Below, piece by piece: positions 1 to 7,213 of a stretch of DNA of 7,398 nt. The notes beneath the pieces are model-generated. The model made no database searches, had not been told where the DNA came from, and was given only the letters and a program-made list of their open reading frames with translations. Position 1 is the first letter of the stretch. Every line of letters begins with the position of its first letter. This DNA comes from an uncultured Actinomyces sp. (GTDB lineage Bacteria; Actinomycetota; Actinomycetes; Actinomycetales; Actinomycetaceae): assembly GCA_915069725.1 (NCBI GenBank), contig CAJZFF010000079.1, forward strand, positions 1-7,398, read 5' to 3'. The position numbers were made by a program, and so were the translations under genes.

Positions 1-33
1 CGGGGCGGCGCGGAGGTCGTCACTCGGTGCGAC

Positions 34-58
34 GAGCTCCGCGCCGCCGTCGGAGCTC
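34..58 (-). terminator. Hairpin at the end of the gene at 57-947
   Basis: GAGCTCCG (34-41) and CGGAGCTC (51-58) are perfect 8-bp inverted arms around a 9-nt loop, overlapping the TGA stop at 57-59. No T-tract follows on the minus strand, so this is only a possible terminator of the non-U type. The 33 nt to the window edge show nothing else. Confidence 0.35.
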
Positions 59-947
59 AGCCCCGAGTGGAGGGCGGGGGCGCTGACGGGTAGCCAGGGG
101 GAGGCGGTACGGCCCCCGGAGGCATCGTGCCGTCCGGTCCGGGCTGGTTGTCGCCCTGGGCGACGAAGCCGGAGGGAGGCGGAGGCATGGCGCCGGGAGC
201 CTGCATCTGGCCAGGAGTTGGCATCTGGCCAGGGGCGTAGGGCTGCTGCTGCGGTGCGTATCCCGGGGCGCTGACCGCGTAGGCCTGCTGCTGCGCGGTC
301 TTCTTGCGCTTGAGGAACCAGAAGAGGCCGCCGCCGATCGCTCCGACCACCACAACCCCCACGATCACCCATACCCAGGGGAAGGCGGGAGTGTCCTTGC
401 CGCTGACCTGGTACCTTCCCGGCTCGGTGAAGGTCACCGTGGTCCCGCTGACCTTGCCGCCGTCGGCATCCGTGACCTGGCCTGGGAACGTGACGGAGAG
501 CGTGTACTCACTGTCGAGTCCGGAAGAAGAGGAGGGAAGGTTCCCCTTCTTGGTGTCGAGGACGTACTCGCCGTCCTTGTGCTCGATGAACCCATCGACC
601 TCAGAGATGTCGATCGACTTGCCTGAGAGTGTGCAGGTGGGGAAGCCGTCGCGCTCGGAGTAGGAGGCCTTCAGGTCTTTGAACGGCCCTCCGCCGTCAG
701 AAGAGTTGCAACCATCCTTCAAGTTCCGCTTGGCGGACGAGGACTTGCTCTTGACTTGCCCGACGATGGTCATGTCGTAGGTGTCATCCTGGTTGATGAC
801 GATCCGCACGGAAATCGAGGGGTCGGAATCGTCACTCGCGGCGGAGGTGACGGCGTGACTTGGAGGGATCAGGAGTGTCAGAGATAAGAGAAACGCTAGA
901 AAGACGGGCGTTCTCACGGAGCGGTGTTTGGGGACGGTCACGGCCAT
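57..947 (-). CDS. LppM-like membrane protein with signal peptide and Pro/Gln-rich cytoplasmic tail (array copy 5, last)
   Basis: A 296-residue protein of unknown function. Residues 1-32 form a signal peptide (basic start, hydrophobic stretch near 13-28, cleavage probably after the Ala of 'PPSHA'), with no lipobox. The extracytoplasmic domain spans about 33-188 and has Cys80 and Cys105, 'FIEH' at 120-123 and the family signature 'SVTFPGQVTDADGGKV' at 151-166. One transmembrane helix lies at about 190-212, followed by KRKK. The 213-296 tail is rich in Pro, Gln, Gly and Ala, with two 'PGQM' units (a 13-bp DNA repeat at 203-215 and 221-233). The frame is open upstream to 1049, but I chose the ATG at 945-947: the signal peptide begins there, a TAGGGT hexamer lies 7 nt upstream, and a longer protein would have to be translated across a terminator. 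LppM resemblance is from recognition of the signature and layout, not a search. Orientation (domain outside, tail inside) is inferred from the signal peptide and basic stop-transfer. Confidence 0.85.
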   Translation of the reverse strand: MAVTVPKHRSVRTPVFLAFLLSLTLLIPPSHAVTSAASDDSDPSISVRIVINQDDTYDMTIVGQVKSKSSSAKRNLKDGCNSSDGGGPFKDLKASYSERDGFPTCTLSGKSIDISEVDGFIEHKDGEYVLDTKKGNLPSSSSGLDSEYTLSVTFPGQVTDADGGKVSGTTVTFTEPGRYQVSGKDTPAFPWVWVIVGVVVVGAIGGGLFWFLKRKKTAQQQAYAVSAPGYAPQQQPYAPGQMPTPGQMQAPGAMPPPPSGFVAQGDNQPGPDGTMPPGAVPPPPGYPSAPPPSTRG

Positions 948-954
948 AGTTCTC

Positions 955-960
955 ACCCTA
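955..960 (-). promoter_or_regulatory. -10 hexamer TAGGGT for the gene at 57-947
   Basis: TAGGGT fits TANNNT and ends 7 nt before the ATG (spacer GAGAACT), so transcription would begin at or beside the start codon. No good -35 is visible. The overlapping GGTGA could instead pair weakly with 16S rRNA. Confidence 0.55.
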
Positions 961-1013
961 GTTGGTCGGTGTTGATGGGATCTCCGCATGGGGAGTGATG
1001 ACGCGAAGAAAGA

Positions 1014-1053
1014 TGTTGTGGCCCCGGGATCGTCAGATCTGAGGGCCACAACA
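1014..1053 (-). terminator. Rho-independent terminator after the gene at 1071-1946
   Basis: On the minus strand an 11-bp perfect stem (TGTTGTGGCCC with GGGCCACAACA) encloses an 18-nt loop and is followed directly by TCTTTCTTC. It lies between the stop at 1071 and the promoter of the gene at 57-947, separating the two transcription units. Confidence 0.75.
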
Positions 1054-1070
1054 ACGGGAGGGGTAATGGG

Positions 1071-1946
1071 TCAGTAGGAGCCTTGGCCAGGAGCGCCGTA
1101 GCCGGTCTGCTGACCGGGCTGAGTCTGGGGGGCGCCGTAGCCCGGCTGCTGGTCGGGAGCGCCATAACCGGGCTGAGCCTGGGGGGTGCCGTAGCCCGCC
1201 TGCTGGCCGGGCTGAGCCGGGAAGGGCTGGTTCGGGTCATAGCTCTGGACGGGCGTGCCGTAAGGAGCCTGGGTCTTGTTCTTCTTGCTGCGGATGACGA
1301 AGAAGGCGGCCAGTCCGCCGATCAGTGCCAGAGCGCCGACTCCAACGATGATCCAGACCCACATGGGGATGGAGCCGTCTCCGCCCTTCACGGTGTGGGA
1401 CTTGACGTCGGTAAAGGTGACCTTGTTGCCGTCGACCTTGCCGCCGTCGGCCTCTGTGACCTTTCCTGGGAAGGTGATGGACTGGGTGACGTCGAGCTGG
1501 GACATGTCACCGATTTCCTCATCGGTGCCGATCTTGACGACGTACTCGCTGCCCTGATGCTTAATTGCGCCGTCGCTGTCCTTGATGGAGACGGAGCCTT
1601 CAATCGTGCAGATAGCCGAGTCGCCATCTTCCTTGAAAGTGGCCTTGGCGTTCTTGGAGTTCTTGCCGAACTGCGTTTGCGAGAGATTGTCGACGTTACA
1701 GTGGTCTTCGCTGATGATGCCGAAACCGCTGTTGTCGGTCATCACCGCTTTGAAGGAGTAGGTGTCGTCGGACTTGATGACGATGTCCGAGGTGATCTCC
1801 AGACCGGGGTTTGAGGAGTCGTCGTCCATGGGGGCGGCGTGTCCCGGGGTGTCGAGCAGCGCGAAGGGTGCGGACAGAGAGAGCACCGCAAGAGCCGTCA
1901 AGACGGACAGGGGCCTAGGGATGCGGTGGGCGATGGCAGGTGTCAT
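1071..1946 (-). CDS. LppM-like membrane protein with signal peptide and GYGAP-repeat tail (array copy 4)
   Basis: A 291-residue protein of unknown function and the closest relative of the copy at 57-947. The signal peptide covers residues 1 to about 37, with cleavage near 'GHAAP'. The extracytoplasmic domain runs to about 190 and carries Cys83 and Cys113, 'AIKH' at 127-130 and 'SITFPGKVTEADGGKV' at 156-171. The transmembrane helix is about 194-217 and ends at RSKKNK. The tail contains tandem units starting GYGTP or GYGAP at residues 251, 260, 269 and 282, a degenerate repeat also visible in the DNA. An in-frame GTG at 1952 would add two residues. I prefer the ATG at 1944-1946 because a TACTGT hexamer ends 6 nt before it, which would place a leaderless transcript start on that A. 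A strong terminator-like hairpin follows the stop. The function of the tail cannot be read from sequence; the low complexity suggests a disordered protein-binding segment. Confidence 0.87.
   Translation of the reverse strand: MTPAIAHRIPRPLSVLTALAVLSLSAPFALLDTPGHAAPMDDDSSNPGLEITSDIVIKSDDTYSFKAVMTDNSGFGIISEDHCNVDNLSQTQFGKNSKNAKATFKEDGDSAICTIEGSVSIKDSDGAIKHQGSEYVVKIGTDEEIGDMSQLDVTQSITFPGKVTEADGGKVDGNKVTFTDVKSHTVKGGDGSIPMWVWIIVGVGALALIGGLAAFFVIRSKKNKTQAPYGTPVQSYDPNQPFPAQPGQQAGYGTPQAQPGYGAPDQQPGYGAPQTQPGQQTGYGAPGQGSY
1083..1214 (-). repeat. Degenerate in-frame repeats encoding GYGAP units
   Basis: The 3' end of the gene at 1071-1946 encodes units beginning GYGTP or GYGAP, spaced 9, 9 and 13 residues, with QPGQQ flanking both ends. 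The DNA copies are similar but not identical, so repeat-number change by slippage is plausible. Confidence 0.8.
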
Positions 1947-1952
1947 GCCCAC

Positions 1953-1958
1953 ACAGTA
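1953..1958 (-). promoter_or_regulatory. -10 hexamer TACTGT for the gene at 1071-1946
   Basis: TACTGT is 6 nt from the ATG (spacer GTGGGC). A possible -35, GTTACA (1982-1977, minus strand), lies 18 bp upstream inside an inverted repeat. No Shine-Dalgarno is present, which favours leaderless translation. Confidence 0.65.
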
Positions 1959-1971
1959 GCGGTTCAGGTGC

Positions 1972-1985
1972 CCGGTTGTAACCGG
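1972..1985. repeat. 14-bp inverted repeat CCGGTTGTAACCGG over the -35 region of the gene at 1071-1946
   Basis: Six-base arms are perfect with a 2-nt centre. On the minus strand it reads CCGGTTACAACCGG, with the candidate -35 GTTACA inside it and the -10 at 1958-1953. The position suits a repressor operator. The centre is too tight for a good RNA hairpin unless the innermost pair opens, and no T-tract follows, so a terminator role is less likely. Confidence 0.4.
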
Positions 1986-2015
1986 ATCGTCATGGGTATC
2001 GTTCCCCGGGGGCTG

Positions 2016-2993
2016 TTACTGGAACTGCTGCGGCGGCGGCCAGGTGCCGTGCTGCTGTGGCGGCCAGGTGCTGTGCTGCTGGGGCGCCTGCGTGGGGGAG
2101 GGTGGGTAGGAGCCGTTGGCGGTGCTGGAGGGGGAGTAGAGCGGTGACGGCTGTCCCGGGTGCTGGTGGTTCGGTTGAGGTGCAACTGGTTGCCCGGGGT
2201 ACTGCTGAGGAACCGGCTGACCGAGGTGGGATGACTGCGGTTCAGGGCCCGGGACGGGGATGGCCTGCATGGCGGCACCCGGAGCGCCCTGCCCGCTTCG
2301 CTGACGACGTCGCACAACGACCGCCATCGCGATGAGCCCGATGACCACGAGCGAGCCGACGCCTTCGATGATCCACGGCAACACCTTGCTGGTCGTCGTT
2401 TCCGAGGCGGGACGGTCCTTGCCCTTGACGATCCGGCCCTTGAAGTCCGTGAAGGAGACGGTGTTCTTCTCCTCCCCCTCGACCTTTCCGCCTTGGCTCT
2501 GGGTCACCTCTCCGGGGAACGTGGCGGCATAGAACAGCTGCAGCTCCGGGGACGGCGTCTTGCGTCTGTCCATGCTGCTGGTGTCGATGGCGTACTCGTC
2601 GTTCTCGTGCCTGATCGTCCCGTTGGTCTCAGCAATCTTCCCCTTCTTCGTGATGGTGCAGACTCGTTTGTCCTTCCCGTCAACGAATGTCGTCTCAGCG
2701 TGGGAAAAGATGTTCGGTTCCACGAGGAAGTAGTTCAGCGTGCAGCTGTTCTTAGTGATGGGAGGAATCAGGCTGTAGTTCGTCTGATCGGTTATGACGA
2801 AGGACGCCTCAAAGGTGTCATCGCTCTTGACGGTGACTTTCATGTCGATGGCGATGATGAGCTTATTGTCCTCTCCAAGGAGCGGCACCGCGTGAGCAGG
2901 AGGGGAGGCCACGGCCATAGCGGCGATGAAAGCGAGAACGGCCAACGCAGCCAGTACGGCGTGGACTCTCCTGATAACAACGGCACAGCTCAT
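2016..2993 (-). CDS. LppM-like membrane protein with signal peptide and Pro/Gln-rich tail (array copy 3)
   Basis: A 325-residue protein of unknown function. Residues 1-35 are a signal peptide with a long hydrophobic core and a likely signal peptidase I site after 'PPAHA'. Cys3 is not in a lipobox. The extracytoplasmic domain has 'VKSDDTFEASFVITD' near 55-69, Cys84 and Cys112, 'TIRH' at 126-129 and 'ATFPGEVTQSQGGKV' at 157-171. The transmembrane helix is about 205-227, followed by RRRQR. The cytoplasmic tail (about 228-325) is rich in Pro, Gln, His and Ser and ends in two 8-residue units of the form PQQH(S/G)TWP, encoded by a 24-bp direct repeat at 2035-2058 and 2059-2082 (22/24 identical). 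The start at 2993 is supported by the signal peptide and a TAGGGT hexamer 6 nt upstream. The overlapping sequence GGGTGA could also act as a weak Shine-Dalgarno. Two or three residues are inserted in the 'GGKVEGEEKNTVSF' loop relative to its neighbours. Confidence 0.86.
   Translation of the reverse strand: MSCAVVIRRVHAVLAALAVLAFIAAMAVASPPAHAVPLLGEDNKLIIAIDMKVTVKSDDTFEASFVITDQTNYSLIPPITKNSCTLNYFLVEPNIFSHAETTFVDGKDKRVCTITKKGKIAETNGTIRHENDEYAIDTSSMDRRKTPSPELQLFYAATFPGEVTQSQGGKVEGEEKNTVSFTDFKGRIVKGKDRPASETTTSKVLPWIIEGVGSLVVIGLIAMAVVVRRRQRSGQGAPGAAMQAIPVPGPEPQSSHLGQPVPQQYPGQPVAPQPNHQHPGQPSPLYSPSSTANGSYPPSPTQAPQQHSTWPPQQHGTWPPPQQFQ
2035..2082 (-). repeat. Two-copy 24-bp direct repeat in the tail of the gene at 2016-2993
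   Basis: Copies at 2035-2058 and 2059-2082 match at 22 of 24 positions and encode the two PQQH(S/G)TWP units near the C-terminus. Confidence 0.85.
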
Positions 2994-2999
2994 GGCGTC

Positions 3000-3005
3000 A
3001 CCCTA
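3000..3005 (-). promoter_or_regulatory. -10 hexamer TAGGGT for the gene at 2016-2993
   Basis: TAGGGT is 6 nt from the ATG (spacer GACGCC). It is the same hexamer as upstream of the gene at 57-947, including the following GA. No -35 is recognised. A weak Shine-Dalgarno reading of GGGTGA remains possible. Confidence 0.55.
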
Positions 3006-3046
3006 GTCGTTGCCTCGGTTCCCCGGCGGCTGTTCGAACGGCAGTA

Positions 3047-4147
3047 CTACGCACCCTGATACGGCGGATAGTACTGCCCGTTCTGACCTCCGCCGCCGGT
3101 GAGCTCCTGCGGCGGCCGGAAGTCGGTGTGACTGTGCCCCTCCTGATAGGGCATCTGCGTGTATCCCGGTCCGGGCGACTGAGGTCCCCCCTGCTGGGCA
3201 CCGTAGGTGCTGAAGACGCCTGCGCCTCCAGGGGACTGAGGCGGAGGGATGACGCTGGTGTCCTGGCCTGGGTCGACGTAGGGGGCGTAGCCGTCGCGAA
3301 GGTTGGTGACGGGATAGGGGTGGGTCGATCCCGGCATCGGCTGCAAGGGGCTCGGGGGAGACTGGTACGGGCCGCCGGTATAGACCTCCGGAGGCATGGT
3401 GCTGCTCGCCTCGGCCCCCTGAAAGACCTGACCGTAAGCCGGGCCGTAGGGCTGGCCGTAGGGCAGTGCCGGAGCCAGCCGCTTGGCCCGACGAGTCCTC
3501 AGGAGGTACACCACGACGCCGATAATGATGAGGAGGACGACGGCGCCGGCCGTCGCGATCATCCACCACTGCAGATGGAACCTGCCGTCCCCGCCCTCGG
3601 CGTGGAGAGCCTCAGAGCTCTCCATCACGTTGTCCCAGGTGACCTTGTTGTCGTCATTCCTCCCGTTGGACTTCGTCACTTCTTCGGGAAAGGTCACGGA
3701 TACTGAGATCTTCATTCCTCCCGAGGTGCCCGGGGAAGTGGGGAGGGAGTCGTCCTTGCCGAGCTTGCTCAGCGCCTCGGGGGACAGGTCGAAGACGTAC
3801 TTCCCGCCCTGGTGCTTGATCGTCCAGATGTCGGTCTGCAAGTTGTTGAGGGGAACCGACTTGGCTGTGACCTGGCATGCCGGCTGGCCGTTGTGGGACG
3901 TGAAGGTGTAGTTCGCCTTGACTCCCTTGGGCAGGGGGGTGGACTTCTCGAGCTTCGCCTGGGTGCAGCTCTCCCTGCTGATGAGCGACAGCCCCGACGA
4001 GTCCCACATGACGTAGGACAGGTCGGCGGTCTCGTTGTCATGGATGACGAAGTCGTAGTGAGCCCCGCATCCGGCCAGCAGCATTGCGAGGCCCGTCAGT
4101 ACCGCCACGGCCACTCGTCGCCTGACAGTGCGGGAGTCATGATCCAT
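3047..4147 (-). CDS. LppM-like lipoprotein with transmembrane helix and long Pro/Gly/Tyr-rich tail (array copy 2)
   Basis: A 366-residue protein, the longest of the array; function unknown. A short signal sequence with an RRR n-region leads to the lipobox LAGC, so Cys27 should be lipid-modified. The domain that follows has Cys61 and Cys91, 'TIKH' at 109-112 and the signature in altered form, 'VTFPEEVTKSNG' at 151-162: the usual FPG is FPE and the GGKV.G loop is replaced by GRNDDN before KVTW. A hydrophobic helix at about 194-216 is followed by RTRRAKR, so the mature protein appears anchored at both ends. Residues 224-366 are low complexity, rich in Pro, Gly, Tyr, Gln and Ser, beginning with a 'PYGQPYGPAYGQ' run. 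The start at 4147 is the only sensible ATG for the signal peptide and lies 6 nt after a TAGACT hexamer. Double anchoring plus this domain is also the layout of Mycobacterium tuberculosis LppM. Confidence 0.87.
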   Translation of the reverse strand: MDHDSRTVRRRVAVAVLTGLAMLLAGCGAHYDFVIHDNETADLSYVMWDSSGLSLISRESCTQAKLEKSTPLPKGVKANYTFTSHNGQPACQVTAKSVPLNNLQTDIWTIKHQGGKYVFDLSPEALSKLGKDDSLPTSPGTSGGMKISVSVTFPEEVTKSNGRNDDNKVTWDNVMESSEALHAEGGDGRFHLQWWMIATAGAVVLLIIIGVVVYLLRTRRAKRLAPALPYGQPYGPAYGQVFQGAEASSTMPPEVYTGGPYQSPPSPLQPMPGSTHPYPVTNLRDGYAPYVDPGQDTSVIPPPQSPGGAGVFSTYGAQQGGPQSPGPGYTQMPYQEGHSHTDFRPPQELTGGGGQNGQYYPPYQGA

Positions 4148-4153
4148 GTGTCG

Positions 4154-4159
4154 AGTCTA
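4154..4159 (-). promoter_or_regulatory. -10 hexamer TAGACT for the gene at 3047-4147
   Basis: TAGACT is 6 nt from the ATG (spacer CGACAC). There is no purine-rich Shine-Dalgarno between the previous stop at 4196 and this start, so a leaderless transcript is the simplest reading. Confidence 0.65.
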
Positions 4160-4195
4160 ATTCGGTGCTGTGACAACGTGGAATAGTCGGAATGC

Positions 4196-5047
4196 TCAGT
4201 GTCGCCCCGACGCCGCCTTGCGGGGTGCGCGTCCGCTGCTGCGCCGTCGTAGGACGGCCACTGTCAGGACGCCGCCGAGCAGGGCCAGCCCCGCGGTCAG
4301 CCAGATGCGGGAACGAGTCCACCATGACACCCCCCGCGAGTCCTGGGCGTAGCCCGAGGCGCTCACGCCCTTGGCCACCGTGTCCGGGTCGTCCCAGGTG
4401 ACCGTGGTGCCCGACACCTTCCCCCCGCCTGACTGCGTCACCGCGCCGGGAAAGGTGACGGAGACCTTGGTGTCGACCAGGCCCTTGAAGGACGTGCTGC
4501 TCGGTTGGGCTCCGCCTGGGCCATCCGAGTCGGCCGACGGTGCGGCAGGGGCCTGAGATGCGCTGCCCTGCGCGCCTGCGGCCCCGTTGGCGTCCTGGGA
4601 GGGGTCGGAGGGGAAGGGCTGGATCGTCACCTTGTAGACATCGCCGTCGCGCACGACGATCGTGTTCGGCTCGGCCTGTGAGGCCTGGGGGACCTTGACC
4701 CCGCTGATGCTGACCTGGCAGCCGATTCCGTCGTCGCCGGTGATCGGGGTGGCCTTGACCGTGGTGCCCGCGGGCACGCCCAGGGCGGTGGGGTCGGAGT
4801 AGGTCGAGCAGTCGGGGGCCTTTCCCTTCGGGAAGACGGTTCCGCTGGTATCGCGCATCTCCAGGGCGACGTCGTAGCTGCCCTGGGAGCTGATGGTCAT
4901 GTCCATGTGGGCGGTGCAGGCCGACAGTGCCAGGCAGGCGGCGGTCGCCACGACGGCCGGTCGAAGCGCCCGGAGTGCCGGCGGGCGGGACGGGGTGTGC
5001 GAGACGGGGCTCGTGTGACTGGACGCGGAGGACGGCGCGACGGACAT
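4196..5047 (-). CDS. LppM-like lipoprotein with C-terminal transmembrane helix, no long tail (array copy 1)
   Basis: A 283-residue protein and the first gene of the minus-strand series. A 30-residue Ser/Pro/His-rich pre-sequence precedes a hydrophobic stretch and the lipobox LSAC (Cys44). The mature domain begins 'TAHMDMTISSQGSYDV', with Cys80 and Cys110, an Ala/Ser/Gly/Gln-rich insertion at about 146-187, and the signature 'VSVTFPGAVTQSGGGKV' at 195-211 followed by TTVTWDD. The transmembrane helix is about 247-266, and only a 17-residue basic end follows, so this copy lacks the cytoplasmic tail of its paralogs. This is the layout closest to a minimal LppM: lipid anchor, domain, helix. It also lacks the I-x-H motif seen in the others (TIVV at 129-132). 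The start is supported by a TAGCGT hexamer 6 nt upstream; no ATG lies between it and the lipobox. The unusually long n-region is odd, and a start at a downstream non-ATG codon is possible. Confidence 0.85.
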   Translation of the reverse strand: MSVAPSSASSHTSPVSHTPSRPPALRALRPAVVATAACLALSACTAHMDMTISSQGSYDVALEMRDTSGTVFPKGKAPDCSTYSDPTALGVPAGTTVKATPITGDDGIGCQVSISGVKVPQASQAEPNTIVVRDGDVYKVTIQPFPSDPSQDANGAAGAQGSASQAPAAPSADSDGPGGAQPSSTSFKGLVDTKVSVTFPGAVTQSGGGKVSGTTVTWDDPDTVAKGVSASGYAQDSRGVSWWTRSRIWLTAGLALLGGVLTVAVLRRRSSGRAPRKAASGRH

Positions 5048-5053
5048 GCGGGC

Positions 5054-5059
5054 ACGCTA
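5054..5059 (-). promoter_or_regulatory. -10 hexamer TAGCGT for the gene at 4196-5047
   Basis: TAGCGT is 6 nt from the ATG (spacer GCCCGC). No Shine-Dalgarno and no convincing -35 are visible. This is the promoter facing away from pckG in the divergent region. Confidence 0.6.
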
Positions 5060-5107
5060 CACGCTCGCACTGGACCTTCACTGAGGGCGGAACGATGCCG
5101 TTTCAAA

Positions 5108-5123
5108 GGCGGTAAAAGCCGCC
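5108..5123. repeat. Inverted repeat GGCGG-TAAAAG-CCGCC in the divergent region
   Basis: A 5-bp perfect stem around a 6-nt AT-rich centre, about 60 bp upstream of the membrane-array start and 170 bp upstream of pckG. It may be a protein-binding site or chance; the short GC-rich arms are not strong evidence. Confidence 0.3.
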
Positions 5124-5275
5124 ATCCTCCCAAATGTGGCCTATCGCATGTCGGTCTGGGCGGGGAGAGGCGTCCAGTTGGGACCTTCGGCGATGTGACC
5201 TGGGGCGCCCGGTGGGGGAGGATTGCTCTCGACCGAGCGAACCGGTAACGGCGCGCTCACCGGATCAACATACCC

Positions 5276-5284
5276 AAGGAAGGG
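5276..5284 (+). promoter_or_regulatory. Ribosome binding site of pckG (AAGGAAGGG)
   Basis: A purine-rich Shine-Dalgarno with core GGAAGG at 5278-5283, 7 nt before the ATG at 5291. It fixes the pckG start and contrasts with the five minus-strand genes, which lack a comparable site. Confidence 0.85.
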
Positions 5285-5290
5285 ACTCGC

Positions 5291-7138
<1,848 letters not shown>

Positions 7139-7146
7139 TCGCGGCT

Positions 7147-7170
7147 GAGACCCTTCCCTGCGAAGGGCTC
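7147..7170 (+). terminator. First hairpin downstream of pckG
   Basis: CCCTTC (7151-7156) pairs with GAAGGG (7162-7167) over a 5-nt loop, and GAG (7147-7149) with CTC (7168-7170) extends the stem across one bulged A. It begins 8 nt after the pckG stop. No T-tract follows, so it may stabilise the mRNA 3' end or assist the main terminator. Confidence 0.45.
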
Positions 7171-7172
7171 TG

Positions 7173-7210
7173 ACGGGGGTTCCCACCGGTTCGCCGGTGG
7201 GAACCCCCGT
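7173..7210 (+). terminator. Main terminator of pckG
   Basis: A perfect 17-bp stem: arm 7173-7189, loop TTCG at 7190-7193, arm 7194-7210. It is followed by TCCTTA, a modest T-rich stretch. The minus-strand ORF at 7214-7366, if real, stops 4 nt from the other side, so the hairpin could serve both directions. Confidence 0.85.
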
Positions 7211-7213
7211 TCC

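Larger units (their letters stand above)
5048..5290. other. Divergent intergenic region between the membrane array and pckG
   Basis: These 243 nt carry promoters for both directions and no credible gene. The minus-strand promoter is TAGCGT at 5059-5054. For pckG the best I can find is TTGCTC (5223-5228), a 17-bp gap and TAACGG (5246-5251), which is weak because the last -10 base is not T. It would give a leader of roughly 30 nt containing the Shine-Dalgarno. A small inverted repeat lies at 5108-5123. No recognisable activator or repressor site is seen. Confidence 0.5.

Noticed and set aside
948..1049. N-terminal extension of the last array gene to 1049
   Set aside because: The added residues are not a signal peptide, the extension crosses the terminator at 1014-1053, and a -10 hexamer lies just before the ATG at 947.
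1083..1814. A 243-codon plus-strand frame opposite the gene at 1071-1946
   Set aside because: The translation is repetitive and unrecognisable. The minus-strand reading has a signal peptide, family signature and transmembrane helix.
1947..1952. GTG start at 1952 for the gene at 1071-1946
   Set aside because: It would lie between the -10 and the predicted transcript start; the ATG at 1946 fits the pattern of the other four genes.
3032..3039. 8-bp palindrome GTTCGAAC between two array genes
   Set aside because: It is short, stands alone, and has no T-tract or promoter relation; chance is enough to explain it.
4137..5081. A 314-codon minus-strand frame overlapping the first array gene
   Set aside because: It is Arg/Gly/Pro-rich, typical of an out-of-frame reading of GC-rich DNA. 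The frame at 4196-5047 has the lipobox, signature and helix.
5135..5150. CRP/GlxR-like site (TGTGGCCTATCGCATG) upstream of pckG
   Set aside because: The left half resembles TGTGA but the right half does not match TCACA, so the similarity is too weak to claim.
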